Shown piece after piece: positions 13,247-21,862 of a DNA stretch of 22,326 bases. Both the position numbers and the translations under genes were made by a program. Position 1 is the first letter of the stretch; every line of letters begins with the position of its first letter. The notes beneath the pieces are model-generated. The model was not told where the DNA came from. It searched no databases and worked only from the letters and a program-made list of their open reading frames with translations. Origin of the DNA: Streptomyces sp. WM6378. GTDB taxonomy: Bacteria; Actinomycetota; Actinomycetes; Streptomycetales; Streptomycetaceae. The stretch spans positions 1 to 22,326 of the forward strand of contig NZ_LGDD01000014.1 of the NCBI RefSeq assembly GCF_001279695.1. The letters are read 5' to 3'.

Positions 13247-13732
13247 ATGCAAAGCGACCCCCTCGATCACCTGACTCCCTACGTGGAGGAAGCCGTCAAG
13301 ATCAGTCGTAGTCACGTCGCCGAAGGCGGCATCCCCTTCTCGGGGATCGTCGTACGGGACGGCCTCGTCCTGGGCACCGGCTTCAACCGGGTCCACGAGG
13401 ACAACGACCCCACGGCACACGCCGAAGTCGTCGCGCTGCGCGCCGCGGCGAAGAAGGCCGGCAGGTACGGCGTCGCGGGATCCACCCTGATCGCCTCGGG
13501 CGAGCCCTGCGCCCTGTGCTACATGGCCGCCCTCTACTTCAACATCGAGCACATCGTGTACGCGGCCGACCGCAAGACCGCCGACGCGTACGGCTTCGGC
13601 TACGCCGACTCGTACTCCATCTTCTCCACCGACCCCACCGCTTGGCCGATCAAGGTGACGCACGCCCCGATCGAGGGGCACGAAGTGCCGTTCCAAGAGT
13701 TCTTGACCGGCCGGAAAGGCCGACTGCGATGA
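13247..13732 (+). CDS. Guanine-deaminase-like cytidine deaminase superfamily enzyme
   Basis: The 161-residue protein carries the zinc site of the superfamily: NDPTAHAEVVAL, with the ligand His and catalytic Glu, and SGEPCALCYMAALYF, with two Cys ligands. The surrounding sequence, including VYAADRKTADAYGFGYAD, resembles bacterial GuaD guanine deaminases and related nucleobase deaminases. It would hydrolyse an amino group from a purine-like or amidine-like ring. ATG at 13247 follows AAGGA at 11-nt spacing; the earlier ATG at 13202 has no clear site. Its stop overlaps the next start. In this cassette it may detoxify or tailor a nitrogen heterocycle, or salvage guanine. Substrate is not decided by sequence. 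Confidence 0.8.
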   Translation: MQSDPLDHLTPYVEEAVKISRSHVAEGGIPFSGIVVRDGLVLGTGFNRVHEDNDPTAHAEVVALRAAAKKAGRYGVAGSTLIASGEPCALCYMAALYFNIEHIVYAADRKTADAYGFGYADSYSIFSTDPTAWPIKVTHAPIEGHEVPFQEFLTGRKGRLR

Positions 13733-14373
13733 GCACTCCCGTCAAGATCCAGGTCTGGTCCGACTACGTCTGCCCCTTCTGCATGTTGGCCGAGGGGCCG
13801 CTGGAAGAGGCGACGAACGACCTCGACGTCGAGATCGAGTGGAAGCCCTTCGAGCTGCGTCCCCACCCGCAGCCCACCCTGCGGCCCGAGGACGACTACC
13901 TGCCCGACATCTGGCGGCGCGCCGTCTACCCCATGGCCCGCCGTCTGGATGTCGACATCACCCTGCCCACCGTCTCTCCGCAGCCCTACACCCGCCTCGC
14001 CTTCGAGGGCTACCAATTCGCGGCCGAGCACGGCAAGGGCGCCGAGTACACGCGTCGTATGTTCCGCGCGTTCTTCCAAGAGGACCGGGACCTCGGTCAT
14101 CTCGACGTCCTGCAGCCGCTGGCCGAGGAGATCGGACTGGACGGCGCCGCGTTCCGTGAGGCCCTTGAGCAGGGCACGTACAGCGACAAGCACCAGGACG
14201 CGCTCCGCGAGGCGCAGGCGCACCGCGTGCAGTCCGTGCCGACCCTCCTGGTCGGTGACATCCGTATCGAGGGTGTGCCGAGCCCCGCCCAGCTGCGCAA
14301 GGCGATCCTCGACGCCCAGGCCCAGCAGGATGCGGAGTTCGGCGGGGCGTGCGGAGTGAACGGGGGCTGCTGA
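13729..14373 (+). CDS. FrnE-like DsbA-family oxidoreductase
   Basis: The 214-residue cytoplasmic protein has the thioredoxin-fold active site CPFC at residues 15-18 (WSDYVCPFCMLAEGPLEE). The helical insert of the FrnE subfamily follows, then the cis-Pro region VQSVPTLLVGDIRIEGVPS. There is no signal peptide. FrnE proteins are named from a frenolicin cluster gene. They act as disulfide oxidoreductases or isomerases and are linked to oxidative stress tolerance; some relatives carry 2-hydroxychromene-carboxylate isomerase-like activity. The ATG overlaps the deaminase stop (ATGA), which indicates coupling. The Cys-ending tail (GGACGVNGGC) is noteworthy and could bind metal or form a disulfide. 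Confidence 0.85.
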   Translation: MSTPVKIQVWSDYVCPFCMLAEGPLEEATNDLDVEIEWKPFELRPHPQPTLRPEDDYLPDIWRRAVYPMARRLDVDITLPTVSPQPYTRLAFEGYQFAAEHGKGAEYTRRMFRAFFQEDRDLGHLDVLQPLAEEIGLDGAAFREALEQGTYSDKHQDALREAQAHRVQSVPTLLVGDIRIEGVPSPAQLRKAILDAQAQQDAEFGGACGVNGGC

Positions 14374-14555
14374 CGATGGGCGTCCGCGTACCCTTCGTTC
14401 CCACCCGGGAGAGGCCGGGACCGGAGGAAGGGCGGCGCGTCCTCGCCCTCCGCTAGGAGATGTCCGGGGCGCTGGAGCGATACCGGCGCCGCACGGCCCG
14501 TCCGACCGGGCGAGTCAAGGCGCGTGGTCGAAGATCTGGCGGGCCGGACCGGGGC

Positions 14556-14588
14556 ACGAGTGCATGGCGATACTCGCCATGCACTCGT
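14556..14588. repeat. Perfect 15-bp inverted repeat between convergent genes
   Basis: ACGAGTGCATGGCGA (14556-14570) and its exact complement (14574-14588) flank TAC. It lies about 180 nt after the FrnE gene and 60 nt before the ArsR stop, so it could be a bidirectional terminator, although no T run follows. Its outer AGTGCATG/CATGCACT halves also occur in the biosynthetic operator at 11569-11600, so a regulatory role is possible. The rest of 14374-14648 shows nothing recognisable. Confidence 0.5.
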
Positions 14589-14648
14589 CTCGTCACACGG
14601 CTCCGCGCACTCTGCCGCGCACTCCCGCTGGGCCGTTGGTCCAGACGC

Positions 14649-14996
14649 TCACCCTTGACTCGAACACCCGCTGTGGCGGGCCATCTCGTGCACGGCCGCG
14701 GTGAGTGCGGCGTCGAGGAAGCCAGGGAAAAGAGCATCGAGGTCGCTTCGTCGCAACTTGCTCATCTTGGCGGTGCCCCGGTAGTTCTGTTGGATCACTC
14801 CGCTCTCGCGCAGAACCCGGTAGTGGTGAGTGGCCGTGGCCTTGCTGACCGGCACATCGATGGACGCGCCGGACAACTCACCCGTCGTGCGCGAGAGTTC
14901 GCGGACCATGTGCATCCGAACCGGGTCTGAGAGGGCCTTCATGACGTTCTCCAGGCGGATTTCGTCAAGGGTGGGGTGAAGGAGTTCGCGGCTCAT
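14649..14996 (-). CDS. ArsR-family winged-helix regulator
   Basis: The protein is about 115 residues and starts SRELLHPTLDEIRLENVMKALSDPVRMHMVREL. A winged helix follows (VPVSKATATHHYRVLRESGVIQQNYRG). This is the standard ArsR layout in the non-metal subgroup: no Cys pair is present in the recognition helix region, so a metal-sensing role is unlikely. Met at 14996 gives the usual family N-terminus; upstream ATGs at 15038 and 15062 are possible and none has a strong ribosome site. It faces the FrnE gene and diverges from the SARP gene, so it may regulate the region between. Target and ligand are unknown. Confidence 0.8.
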   Translation of the reverse strand: MSRELLHPTLDEIRLENVMKALSDPVRMHMVRELSRTTGELSGASIDVPVSKATATHHYRVLRESGVIQQNYRGTAKMSKLRRSDLDALFPGFLDAALTAAVHEMARHSGCSSQG

Positions 14997-15376
14997 CGGT
15001 GTGCTGGTCACTGCCCTTTCGTACTCGACGGTCTTCATCGATCTTGTCAGTTCCGCATGCACCGGATCGCTGGAGGCGGTTGCCCAGGAGGCGGAGATGC
15101 GACGAGGCGGCGACCTTGGCGCGATGTCAGAGCCCGCCCGTCCCCATGAGCCGAAAGCATCGTCCCTTCTTCAAGTGGTGGGCGCGCGAAGTTTGTTGAG
15201 GGTTTCCGTACAGAGGCCGACTGTGTATGCGGGCCTCGTCCTCCGGTGTCACGGGGTTTCAAAAAAAGAAAACAACTACTATTATTTAGTGTACTTGGGT
15301 GCGGGGGGAGCGCACCATGCGGCGCCGCGAGCTCAACGGGCGTGGCGACAAGCGCGATGGACACCGAGGGGGCGGA
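14997..15376. other. ArsR-SARP intergenic region
   Basis: About 380 bp separate the divergent ArsR and SARP genes. The only clear signal is the A-tract element at 15258-15289 ahead of the SARP gene. A further plus-strand ATG at 15299 would extend the SARP by 26 residues but lacks a good ribosome binding site. I see no gene in the rest. Confidence 0.5.
15256..15289 (+). promoter_or_regulatory. A-tract promoter-like element upstream of the SARP gene
   Basis: GTTTCA, an A-rich 18-nt spacer and TATTAT form a promoter-like pair. C followed by seven A, GAAAACAACT and ACTATT follows the same layout as the elements at 4820 and, inverted, 2099. The SARP start is about 87 nt downstream. ACTTGGG just after the -10 region also resembles a half of the 16-bp operator boxes. 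Confidence 0.55.
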
Positions 15377-16264
15377 ATGGACTTGAAGCTTTTGGGGGAA
15401 CTGTCCGTGCACGAGGGCGGAACACCCATCACACCCACCGAAGCGCAGACGCGGCAGGTCCTGGCGCTGCTTGCGACACAGGCCGACCACATGGTGCCCA
15501 CAGCGGTACTGGTCGAGGAACTGTGGCCCGCGGGTCCGCCCCGCCGCGCCACCGACATGCTGGAGGGACATGTCCGGCACGTGAGAGCCCTCATCCAGGC
15601 TGCCCTCGCCCACGGCCAGGGGCGCGCCGGTGACACCCACAGCGAGCGCCGCACCGCTCATACCGTGCTGGCAGGACTACCGGGCGGCTACCGTCTCCAC
15701 AGCGGGGGAGGCACCAGTGACGTCGCGGCCTTCGAGCGGGAAGCGGGCGCCGGCTACCGCGCGATGGAGACCGAGGATTTCGAGACCGCGGCCAGCCGGC
15801 TGCGAGGCGCCCTGGCCCTGTGGTCCGGCGAACCGTACTCCGGCGTGCTGACCGGCCCCCACCTGCGCGCCCACGCATCCCGACTCGAACATTCCTGGCA
15901 GCGGGCCTTGGACCAATGGATGTCCGCCGAGGCACAACTGGGGCGATGCCGCGCCCTGCTGGACGACCTGGTGCTGTTCCTCTCGCGGTTTCGCGCCCAA
16001 CAGCCGCTGTACGAGGGGCTGATGCACGAGCTGCGCCACACCGGCGACCCCCGCGGCATTCTCGCGACCTACCAGCGGGTGCGTCGGCGAAGCCAAGCCG
16101 CTGCTCCCGCCAACGCACCCCTGCGCGGCACCATTCCCCGCCCAGCCGGCTGGGCCGCGACATCCGCCTCCCGGGGACCCCAGAGCGCGGTCGGCGCCCC
16201 GGTGATGCGAAAGACGTACGCAGGGGGGCCACGTGCTGCTGCGGGAGTCCGCGCCATGGCCTGA
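15377..16264 (+). CDS. SARP-family transcriptional activator
   Basis: The 295-residue protein combines an OmpR-type winged helix (MDLKLLGELSVHEGGTPI, then RQVLALLATQADHMVPTAVLVEELWPAGPPRRA; residues 1-95) with a BTAD-like helical domain. The latter spans about 110-245 and includes DVAAFEREAGAGYRAMETEDFETAASRLRGALALWSGEPYSG and RFRAQQPLYEGLMHELRHTGDPRGILATYQ. The disordered tail is Ala/Pro/Gly-rich. Small SARPs of this size (ActII-ORF4, RedD) activate antibiotic biosynthesis genes. ATG at 15377 follows GAGGGGGCGG. The gene has an A-tract element upstream and lies just before a transketolase gene, whose promoter region holds direct repeats of a SARP-like layout. It is probably the pathway-specific activator. 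Confidence 0.9.
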   Translation: MDLKLLGELSVHEGGTPITPTEAQTRQVLALLATQADHMVPTAVLVEELWPAGPPRRATDMLEGHVRHVRALIQAALAHGQGRAGDTHSERRTAHTVLAGLPGGYRLHSGGGTSDVAAFEREAGAGYRAMETEDFETAASRLRGALALWSGEPYSGVLTGPHLRAHASRLEHSWQRALDQWMSAEAQLGRCRALLDDLVLFLSRFRAQQPLYEGLMHELRHTGDPRGILATYQRVRRRSQAAAPANAPLRGTIPRPAGWAATSASRGPQSAVGAPVMRKTYAGGPRAAAGVRAMA

Positions 16265-16293
16265 GCCAACCGCGAGCGGTGCAGCCCGACCGG

Positions 16294-16326
16294 GACCGAC
16301 TTGATGAACTTCCGACCGACTTGACG
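16294..16326 (+). promoter_or_regulatory. 20-bp-period direct repeats upstream of the transketolase gene
   Basis: GACCGACTTGATG (16294-16306) and GACCGACTTGACG (16314-16326) repeat with a 20-bp period in the 227-bp SARP-transketolase gap. Each contains a TTGA(T/C)G word resembling a -35. SARPs bind direct repeats on one face of the helix next to -35 boxes. The period fits roughly but is shorter than the usual 22 bp. The rest of the gap shows nothing clear. Confidence 0.4.
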
Positions 16327-16491
16327 GGCTGTCGCCGGAGCCGTTGGCCACCACTCCCACCCCCTTCAGGATGACCGCGGTGGGGACGGCTCAAGCCGGC
16401 TCGCGCTGTCGGCCGGGACGGCTGAGACAGGCCCGGCTCAAGCCGCTTCCGCCTCGTAGATCCTTCCTCGACTAGGAGCCCTGAGCACCCT

Positions 16492-18630
16492 GTGAACCCC
16501 CAGGCGAGTACGACACCACCGGCCCCGCTGTCCGCCCCCTTCGAGTGGACCGAGCTCGATCGCCGCGCGGTCGATGTCGCCCGAGCCCTCGCGGTCGACG
16601 CGGTGGAGACCGCCGGCCACGGCCACCCCGGTACTGCCATGAGCCTTGCTCCGGCCGCCTATCTGCTGTTCCAGCGGCTGCTGCGTCACGACCCGGCCGA
16701 CCCGCAATGGGCGGGCCGGGACCGCTTCGTACTGTCCTGCGGGCACTCCAGCCTCACCCTCTACAACCAGCTGTACCTGTCCGGATACGGCCTTGAAATC
16801 GACGACATCAAGGCGCTGCGCACCGAAGGAAGCCTCACTCCGGCTCACCCCGAGTACGGCCATACGCCCGGTGTCGAGACCACCACCGGCCCGCTGGGCC
16901 AGGGCCTGGCCAACGCGGTGGGCATGGCCATGGCGGCGCGCCGCGAGCGCGGCCTGTTCGATCCCGACACCGCACCGGGACAGTCGCCCTTCGACCACAC
17001 CGTGTGGGTCTTCGCCTCCGACGGCGACCTGGAGGAGGGCATCAGCCACGAGGCCAGTTCCCTTGCCGGCCACCAAAAGCTCGGCAACCTCGTCGTCCTC
17101 TACGACGACAACCACATCTCCATCGAAGACGACACCCGCATCGCCCAGTCCGAGGACGTGGTCGCCCGCTACCGGGCCTACGGCTGGCACGTGCAGCAGG
17201 TCGACTGGACCACCCCCGACGGTTACCAGGAGGACGTCCCCGCCCTGCACGACGCACTGGAGCAGGCGCGCCAAGTCACCGACCGGCCTTCACTGGTGGC
17301 GCTGCGCACCATCATCGGCTGGCCGGCCCCGAACAAGCAGAACTCCGGCAAGATCCACGGCGCCGCTCTCGGTCGCGAGGAGGCAGCGGGCGCGAAGGCC
17401 GCCATGGGTCTGGATCCTGAACGCTCCTTCGAGGTGCCCCCGGAGGTCCTCGCCCACGCCCGCCGGGCCGCGGACCGCGGGCTTCAAGCGCACGGACGGT
17501 GGGACAAGCTCTACGCGGACTGGCGCACCGCTCACCCCCAGCGGGCCGCTGCCCACGACAGGATCTCCGTCCGCCGTTTCCCCGAAGGCTGGGCGCGGGA
17601 CCTGCCGGTCTTCGCCCCCGGCCAGGAGATGGCCACCCGCAAGGCGTCCGGCGAAGTGCTCTCCGCCCTCGCCGGGGTACTGCCCGAATTGTGGGGCGGA
17701 TCCGCGGACCTGGCCGACAGCAACAACACGACCATGAAGGGGGAGCCCTCCTTCGTCCCCGAGGAGTTCGCGACCGAAGCCTTCGCCGGACACCGCTACG
17801 GACGCACGGTCCACTTCGGCATCCGCGAACACGCCATGGGTGCCATCCTCAACGGCATCGCCCTGCACGGCGGTACCCGCCCCTACGGCGGCACCTTCCT
17901 GGTCTTCTCCGACTACATGCGTCCGGCGGTCCGCCTCGCCGCCATGATGAAGCTGCCGGTCACCTACATCTGGACCCATGACTCCATCGGGCTCGGCGAG
18001 GACGGTCCCACTCACCAGCCGATCGAGCACCTCTGGGCGCTGCGCGGCATCCCCGGCCTCGACATCGTCCGCCCCGCGGATGCCAATGAGACGGTCATCG
18101 CCTGGCGGACCGTCCTCGAACACACCGACCGGCCCGCGGGGCTGTGCCTGAGCCGGCAGAACCTGCCCGTGCTCGACCGGAGCGATTCCTCAGGTCTGGC
18201 CCCGGCCGAGGGAGTCGCCCGCGGGGGATACATCCTGGCCGAGGCCAGTGACGATGCCCCCGAGGCCATCCTGATCGCAACCGGCAGCGAAGTTCACATA
18301 GCCCTGGCCGCGCGCGGCCTCCTCCAGGAGGAGGGAATCAGCACCCGTGTGGTGTCGATGCCGTGCGTGGAATGGTTCCGCGAACAGGACCAGGACTACC
18401 GCGACCTCGTGCTGCCGCCCCACGTGAAGGCCCGGGTCTCTGTGGAGGCCGGCACCTCGCTGGGCTGGCACGCCTTCATCGGGGATGCCGGAGAGGCCAT
18501 GGGTATCGAGCAGTTCGGTGCTTCCGCTCCCTACCAGTCGCTCTACCAGCGGTTCGGCCTCACCCCGGACCGGGTGGCAGCAGCCGCCCGCAGCAGCCTT
18601 CAGCGCGCAAAGCGTGCTGTTCGGCCGTGA
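16492..18630 (+). CDS. tkt: Transketolase (full length)
   Basis: The 712-residue protein is a complete thiamine-diphosphate transketolase. It has [19 protein letters not shown] near the N-terminus, [25 protein letters not shown], and the TPP/Mg site [19 protein letters not shown] through [10 protein letters not shown] (about 175-210). The second domain has [39 protein letters not shown], and the C-terminal domain has [10 protein letters not shown]. It moves two-carbon units between sugar phosphates and supplies erythrose 4-phosphate. Streptomyces genomes already carry housekeeping copies, so this one is probably an extra, cluster-linked copy. The GTG start at 16492 has AGGAG 13 nt upstream, a little far. 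The chorismate synthase end at the right edge suggests a shared role in shikimate supply. Confidence 0.9.
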   Translation: MNPQASTTPPAPLSAPFEWTELDRRAVDVARALAVDAVETAGHGHPGTAMSLAPAAYLLFQRLLRHDPADPQWAGRDRFVLSCGHSSLTLYNQLYLSGYGLEIDDIKALRTEGSLTPAHPEYGHTPGVETTTGPLGQGLANAVGMAMAARRERGLFDPDTAPGQSPFDHTVWVFASDGDLEEGISHEASSLAGHQKLGNLVVLYDDNHISIEDDTRIAQSEDVVARYRAYGWHVQQVDWTTPDGYQEDVPALHDALEQARQVTDRPSLVALRTIIGWPAPNKQNSGKIHGAALGREEAAGAKAAMGLDPERSFEVPPEVLAHARRAADRGLQAHGRWDKLYADWRTAHPQRAAAHDRISVRRFPEGWARDLPVFAPGQEMATRKASGEVLSALAGVLPELWGGSADLADSNNTTMKGEPSFVPEEFATEAFAGHRYGRTVHFGIREHAMGAILNGIALHGGTRPYGGTFLVFSDYMRPAVRLAAMMKLPVTYIWTHDSIGLGEDGPTHQPIEHLWALRGIPGLDIVRPADANETVIAWRTVLEHTDRPAGLCLSRQNLPVLDRSDSSGLAPAEGVARGGYILAEASDDAPEAILIATGSEVHIALAARGLLQEEGISTRVVSMPCVEWFREQDQDYRDLVLPPHVKARVSVEAGTSLGWHAFIGDAGEAMGIEQFGASAPYQSLYQRFGLTPDRVAAAARSSLQRAKRAVRP

Positions 18631-18689
18631 CCGGCGAGGTGTGGGCCCGCGCAGACGTCGCGGCGTAGCGGATGGCCATTACCGCAGGT

Positions 18690-18740
18690 CACCGATTGAC
18701 TTAAAGATCACCAAAGAATTACGTTCAGCCTATCTGTGAA
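18690..18740 (+). promoter_or_regulatory. AT-rich promoter region of the PucR-type regulator
   Basis: The 134-nt gap contains an AT-rich stretch with TTGACT at 18696-18701 and CCTATCTGTG at about 18729-18738. CTATCTGTG resembles the downstream part of the element at 4850. The spacing does not give a canonical -35/-10 pair, so the exact promoter is uncertain. Confidence 0.35.
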
Positions 18741-18764
18741 TGGAGTGCCCTAGGGGAGCAGCGC

Positions 18765-20723
18765 ATGACGGATGAATCGGGCGCCACGGAGACCAATCTG
18801 CTCACCATCCTCGAACTCCTTGCCGAGGAGGCACCGCCGGGCAGGCTGGAGGAGTTGCTGCAGCGGGCACGCCGGGCCGGCCAACCTCCGCAGAACCTCG
18901 CTCGCTTGGAACGGGCCGTCGCACTCGCGGGCAGGATCCACGTGTCGCAGGGCCGACGCCGGCAGCGCGAAGACAGCCTGGCGGATCTGGTCGACACGGC
19001 TCGTGACCTGACGTTCCCGCACGACCTCGACTCCTTGCTACGGGTGGTCACCAGGCGGGTGAGGCGGCTCCTCAACTTCGATCTGACGTGCGTTGCCCTC
19101 CTCGATGGGCAGGGTGCGATGTACCTACACACCTCAGAAGGCTCGATCACCGCCCTGGTCAACGGACTTCAGATCGACCAGGGCTGGGGTCTGGGACATC
19201 GCGCCCTGGCCACCCGAGCCCCGGTGTGGACCGCCGACTATCGGGCCGACGATGGCATCGAGGGCCGGGAGCGCTTCAACGAAGTGATCCAGGCCGAAGG
19301 CCTGCACGCCCTCATGGCCGTGCCGCTCGTCAACGGCGACCGTACTGTCGGGGTGCTCTACGGCGCCTGCCGCACGGTACGGCACTTCTGCCCCGACGAA
19401 CTCGGCGTGGTCTGCTCACTGGCTGTACTGGCGGCCGTGGCCATCGAGAGGGCCGAGCGCCTCGAACAGGCCAGGGGCGATATCGACGAGCTCGAACTGG
19501 ACGGCTTTCGCACCCGCACCAGCCTCGTACGCATGCAACAGCTCAGCGAGGCCCACAGCCGCACCATGAACATGCTCCTGGCCGGCGCCGACCTCACCAG
19601 CGTGGCGAAGGCAGCCGGTGATGCCTTGGACGGAACCCTCCAACTGCGCGATCCCGGCGGCCGGATCCTGGCCGGCGGGGACATCGCCGACTTGGACGAA
19701 ACCGCTGTGGCCGAAGGCGCCCTCGACGCCCATGCACGCCGGGGTGTCGTAGCCGCCGTCGGCAACACATGGGTGGCGCCCGTGATCGCCGGAGCCGAGA
19801 ACCTCGGCCAGCTGGTGTTGCGCCCCGCCACAGCCCTGGTCGGCGAGGACGAGCGCCTGCTGTACCTCACCGCCCAGGCCTTCGCGATCCAGTTGTTGCT
19901 CCAGCGCTCCACCGCCATGGCCGAAGGGCCCGTGCGCGACGAGCTCCTCGACGACCTTTTGGCCTCGCACCCGCGCGCCGCGCACCAACTGCAGCACATG
20001 GCCCAGCGCGTCGGCCAGTTCGGTCTCGACCTGGACGCGCCGTACGTCCTGCTCGTCGTCCGACCCGAAGGCGGCGAACCAGGCCGTGCTCTGGTCTGGG
20101 CCTCTTCCTACGCGCACCGGATGTCCGGGCTCAAGACCGCGCGCGACGGCTGCATCGTGCTGCTGTTACCCGGCGAGGACCCGTCCGGGGCAGCCCGGGC
20201 CGTCGCTGAGGAACTGTCCTCCGTTCTCGGCCACTCCGTATCGGTCGGTGTCGGCGGCCCGGGCAAGGGGCCGGCCGACACCGGCCGCATCTACCAGGAA
20301 GCGCTGCGCTGCCTGGACGCGCTGACCGCGCTCAACGCACGGGGCAGCACGGCTTCCGCCCGGGAACTCGGGTTCCTCGGGCTGTTGTTGTCCGACCAGC
20401 ACGATGCCGAAGGATTCATCGAATCGACTCTCGGCCCCGTGCTGAGCCATGACCGTGACTGGCAGACCGACCTCGTCGCCACCCTGGGTGCCTACTTCGC
20501 GGGCGGAGGCAGCCCGACCAATGCGGCCGAATCGCTTCATGTGCACCCCAATACCGTCTGGCGCCGTCTCAAGCGCATCACCGAACTGCTGGGTCCCCAG
20601 TGGCAGCAGCCGGAAAGGTTGCTTGAGGTGCAGTTGGCGCTGCGACTTCAGCAGACTCGCGGTCTCCTGCAACGGCAAAGGAACGCCGCGGCGAGCCATC
20701 AGGCGGCGCGGCCCATCACATAG
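18765..20723 (+). CDS. GAF/PucR (CdaR-type) transcriptional regulator with a TTA codon
   Basis: The 652-residue protein has an N-terminal coiled segment, then a GAF-like sensor domain (about 85-215, with FDLTCVALLDGQGAMYLHTSEG, GLGHRALATRAPVWTADY and HALMAVPLVNGDRTVGVLYGA). A middle domain of PucR type follows. A C-terminal PucR-type helix-turn-helix (about 574-635) contains GGSPTNAAESLHVHPNTVWRRLKRITELLG. This layout is common among Streptomyces regulators that sense small metabolites. ATG at 18765 follows GGGGAG. Codon 468 (20166-20168) is TTA, so translation should depend on the bldA tRNA, a classic link to development. Its 3' end overlaps the convergent transposase-like gene by 25 nt. Regulatory targets are unknown. 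Confidence 0.85.
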   Translation: MTDESGATETNLLTILELLAEEAPPGRLEELLQRARRAGQPPQNLARLERAVALAGRIHVSQGRRRQREDSLADLVDTARDLTFPHDLDSLLRVVTRRVRRLLNFDLTCVALLDGQGAMYLHTSEGSITALVNGLQIDQGWGLGHRALATRAPVWTADYRADDGIEGRERFNEVIQAEGLHALMAVPLVNGDRTVGVLYGACRTVRHFCPDELGVVCSLAVLAAVAIERAERLEQARGDIDELELDGFRTRTSLVRMQQLSEAHSRTMNMLLAGADLTSVAKAAGDALDGTLQLRDPGGRILAGGDIADLDETAVAEGALDAHARRGVVAAVGNTWVAPVIAGAENLGQLVLRPATALVGEDERLLYLTAQAFAIQLLLQRSTAMAEGPVRDELLDDLLASHPRAAHQLQHMAQRVGQFGLDLDAPYVLLVVRPEGGEPGRALVWASSYAHRMSGLKTARDGCIVLLLPGEDPSGAARAVAEELSSVLGHSVSVGVGGPGKGPADTGRIYQEALRCLDALTALNARGSTASARELGFLGLLLSDQHDAEGFIESTLGPVLSHDRDWQTDLVATLGAYFAGGGSPTNAAESLHVHPNTVWRRLKRITELLGPQWQQPERLLEVQLALRLQQTRGLLQRQRNAAASHQAARPIT

Positions 20724-21862
20724 TTTTCGGCTGTCAGCACATGGGCCGCATGGGCTGCCGAGGCGAGGGTGATGTGCCGGTGCCAGCCCTGGAAGGAGCG
20801 GCCGGCGTAATCCAGCAGACCGGTCGTGGTGCCGACGTGCGCGAAGTCCCGGTCGACCCGGTGCGTGAGCTTCGTCAGGCGCAGCAGCGCCGCCATCGGC
20901 ATCTGCGTCAGATCGGTGAGCCACAGCTGGACCGGCGGGCGCGACGGGTCGAGCCATTCGCCCAGTAACAGCAGCGGCCGCGGCCGGACCCCTTCTGGCG
21001 AGGGGAAGGACACGGGGATCGCCGCGACGAGCGAAGTCCTCGTGGCCCCGTGGGCGGCCGGGTCCGCCCAGGACACCGGGCGGCGAAGTCCCTTCACCGC
21101 CTCCAGGATCCGTCGAGCCGGAAGTGCTCCGGCGCCGAATCCGGGCAACGCCCGGTCGGCCACGGTCACTCGGCAGGAGGAACTGACGCGGGCGAGGACG
21201 GGGACACCCGACGCGGTGAGGTGAGGCATCGCCGTGTGCGGGTTGCCCCGCCGCAAGTCGATCACTACGGGTCTGCGTGAAGGGCTTCCGTACTGTGCCG
21301 TGTCCAGCACGGCCGCGACCGCGCACTCGTCCGGGGTCTCCGGGCGGGCCCCGTCGGGGACTCCCGCGCGGCCCCTGCGCTCGGGGTCGCTGATCCACTG
21401 GTCCGACAGCAGCATGCGCCAGTTGACCGGCGCGCTCAGCTCCTCGGAGGCGAGCCACACCCCGAAGGCCTGCTGCCCGCGGAACATCTCGCCCAGATGC
21501 GGGGCGAAAATCCGGTCGACGCCCACCGAGTACTCGCCCCCTTTGGGTATCTGCATGGCCCGCACCACCCAAGCCTGCGGTGAACTCATCTGTTCCAGAT
21601 AGTCGGTGAGTGCGGCACGTACGGGCCGCCAGTCCCAGGGGGAGCTGCTGATGAAGTGATGCAGACTCTGCTCGGTGTCGGCGGGACCGCCCACCTGAGC
21701 AGCGATATTGCGGATGGTTTTGCGCCCGACGGTGCTGAGGAGGCCATGCAGGTAGGTCTCCGCCTTGTGTCGCTGGTCCTTGCGGCGGAACGAGGAGAAC
21801 AGCGCGGCGCTGAGCTCGCCGACGACATCGTCGAAGATCGCTCGTTGCTTGAAAGCAGACAT
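20699..21862 (-). CDS. IS701-family transposase-like protein, probably inactive as a transposase
   Basis: The 387-residue protein follows the IS701 pattern: YLHGLLSTVGRKTIRNIAAQVGG, SLHHFISSSPWDWRPVRAAL, PVVIDLRRGNPHTAM around the first Asp, and a C-terminal HRVDRDFAHV...LDYAGRSFQGWHRHITLASAAHAAHVL. The usual Glu of the ERDY-type motif appears to be Asp (VDRDF), and FEGRS reads YAGRS. These changes suggest loss of catalysis, judged from memory of the family. ATG at 21862 has GGGAG upstream. TTA occurs at 20968-20966. It overlaps the PucR gene tail to tail by 25 nt, leaving no room for a terminal inverted repeat at this end. It may be a domesticated DNA-binding protein. Confidence 0.75.
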   Translation of the reverse strand: MSAFKQRAIFDDVVGELSAALFSSFRRKDQRHKAETYLHGLLSTVGRKTIRNIAAQVGGPADTEQSLHHFISSSPWDWRPVRAALTDYLEQMSSPQAWVVRAMQIPKGGEYSVGVDRIFAPHLGEMFRGQQAFGVWLASEELSAPVNWRMLLSDQWISDPERRGRAGVPDGARPETPDECAVAAVLDTAQYGSPSRRPVVIDLRRGNPHTAMPHLTASGVPVLARVSSSCRVTVADRALPGFGAGALPARRILEAVKGLRRPVSWADPAAHGATRTSLVAAIPVSFPSPEGVRPRPLLLLGEWLDPSRPPVQLWLTDLTQMPMAALLRLTKLTHRVDRDFAHVGTTTGLLDYAGRSFQGWHRHITLASAAHAAHVLTAENYVMGRAA

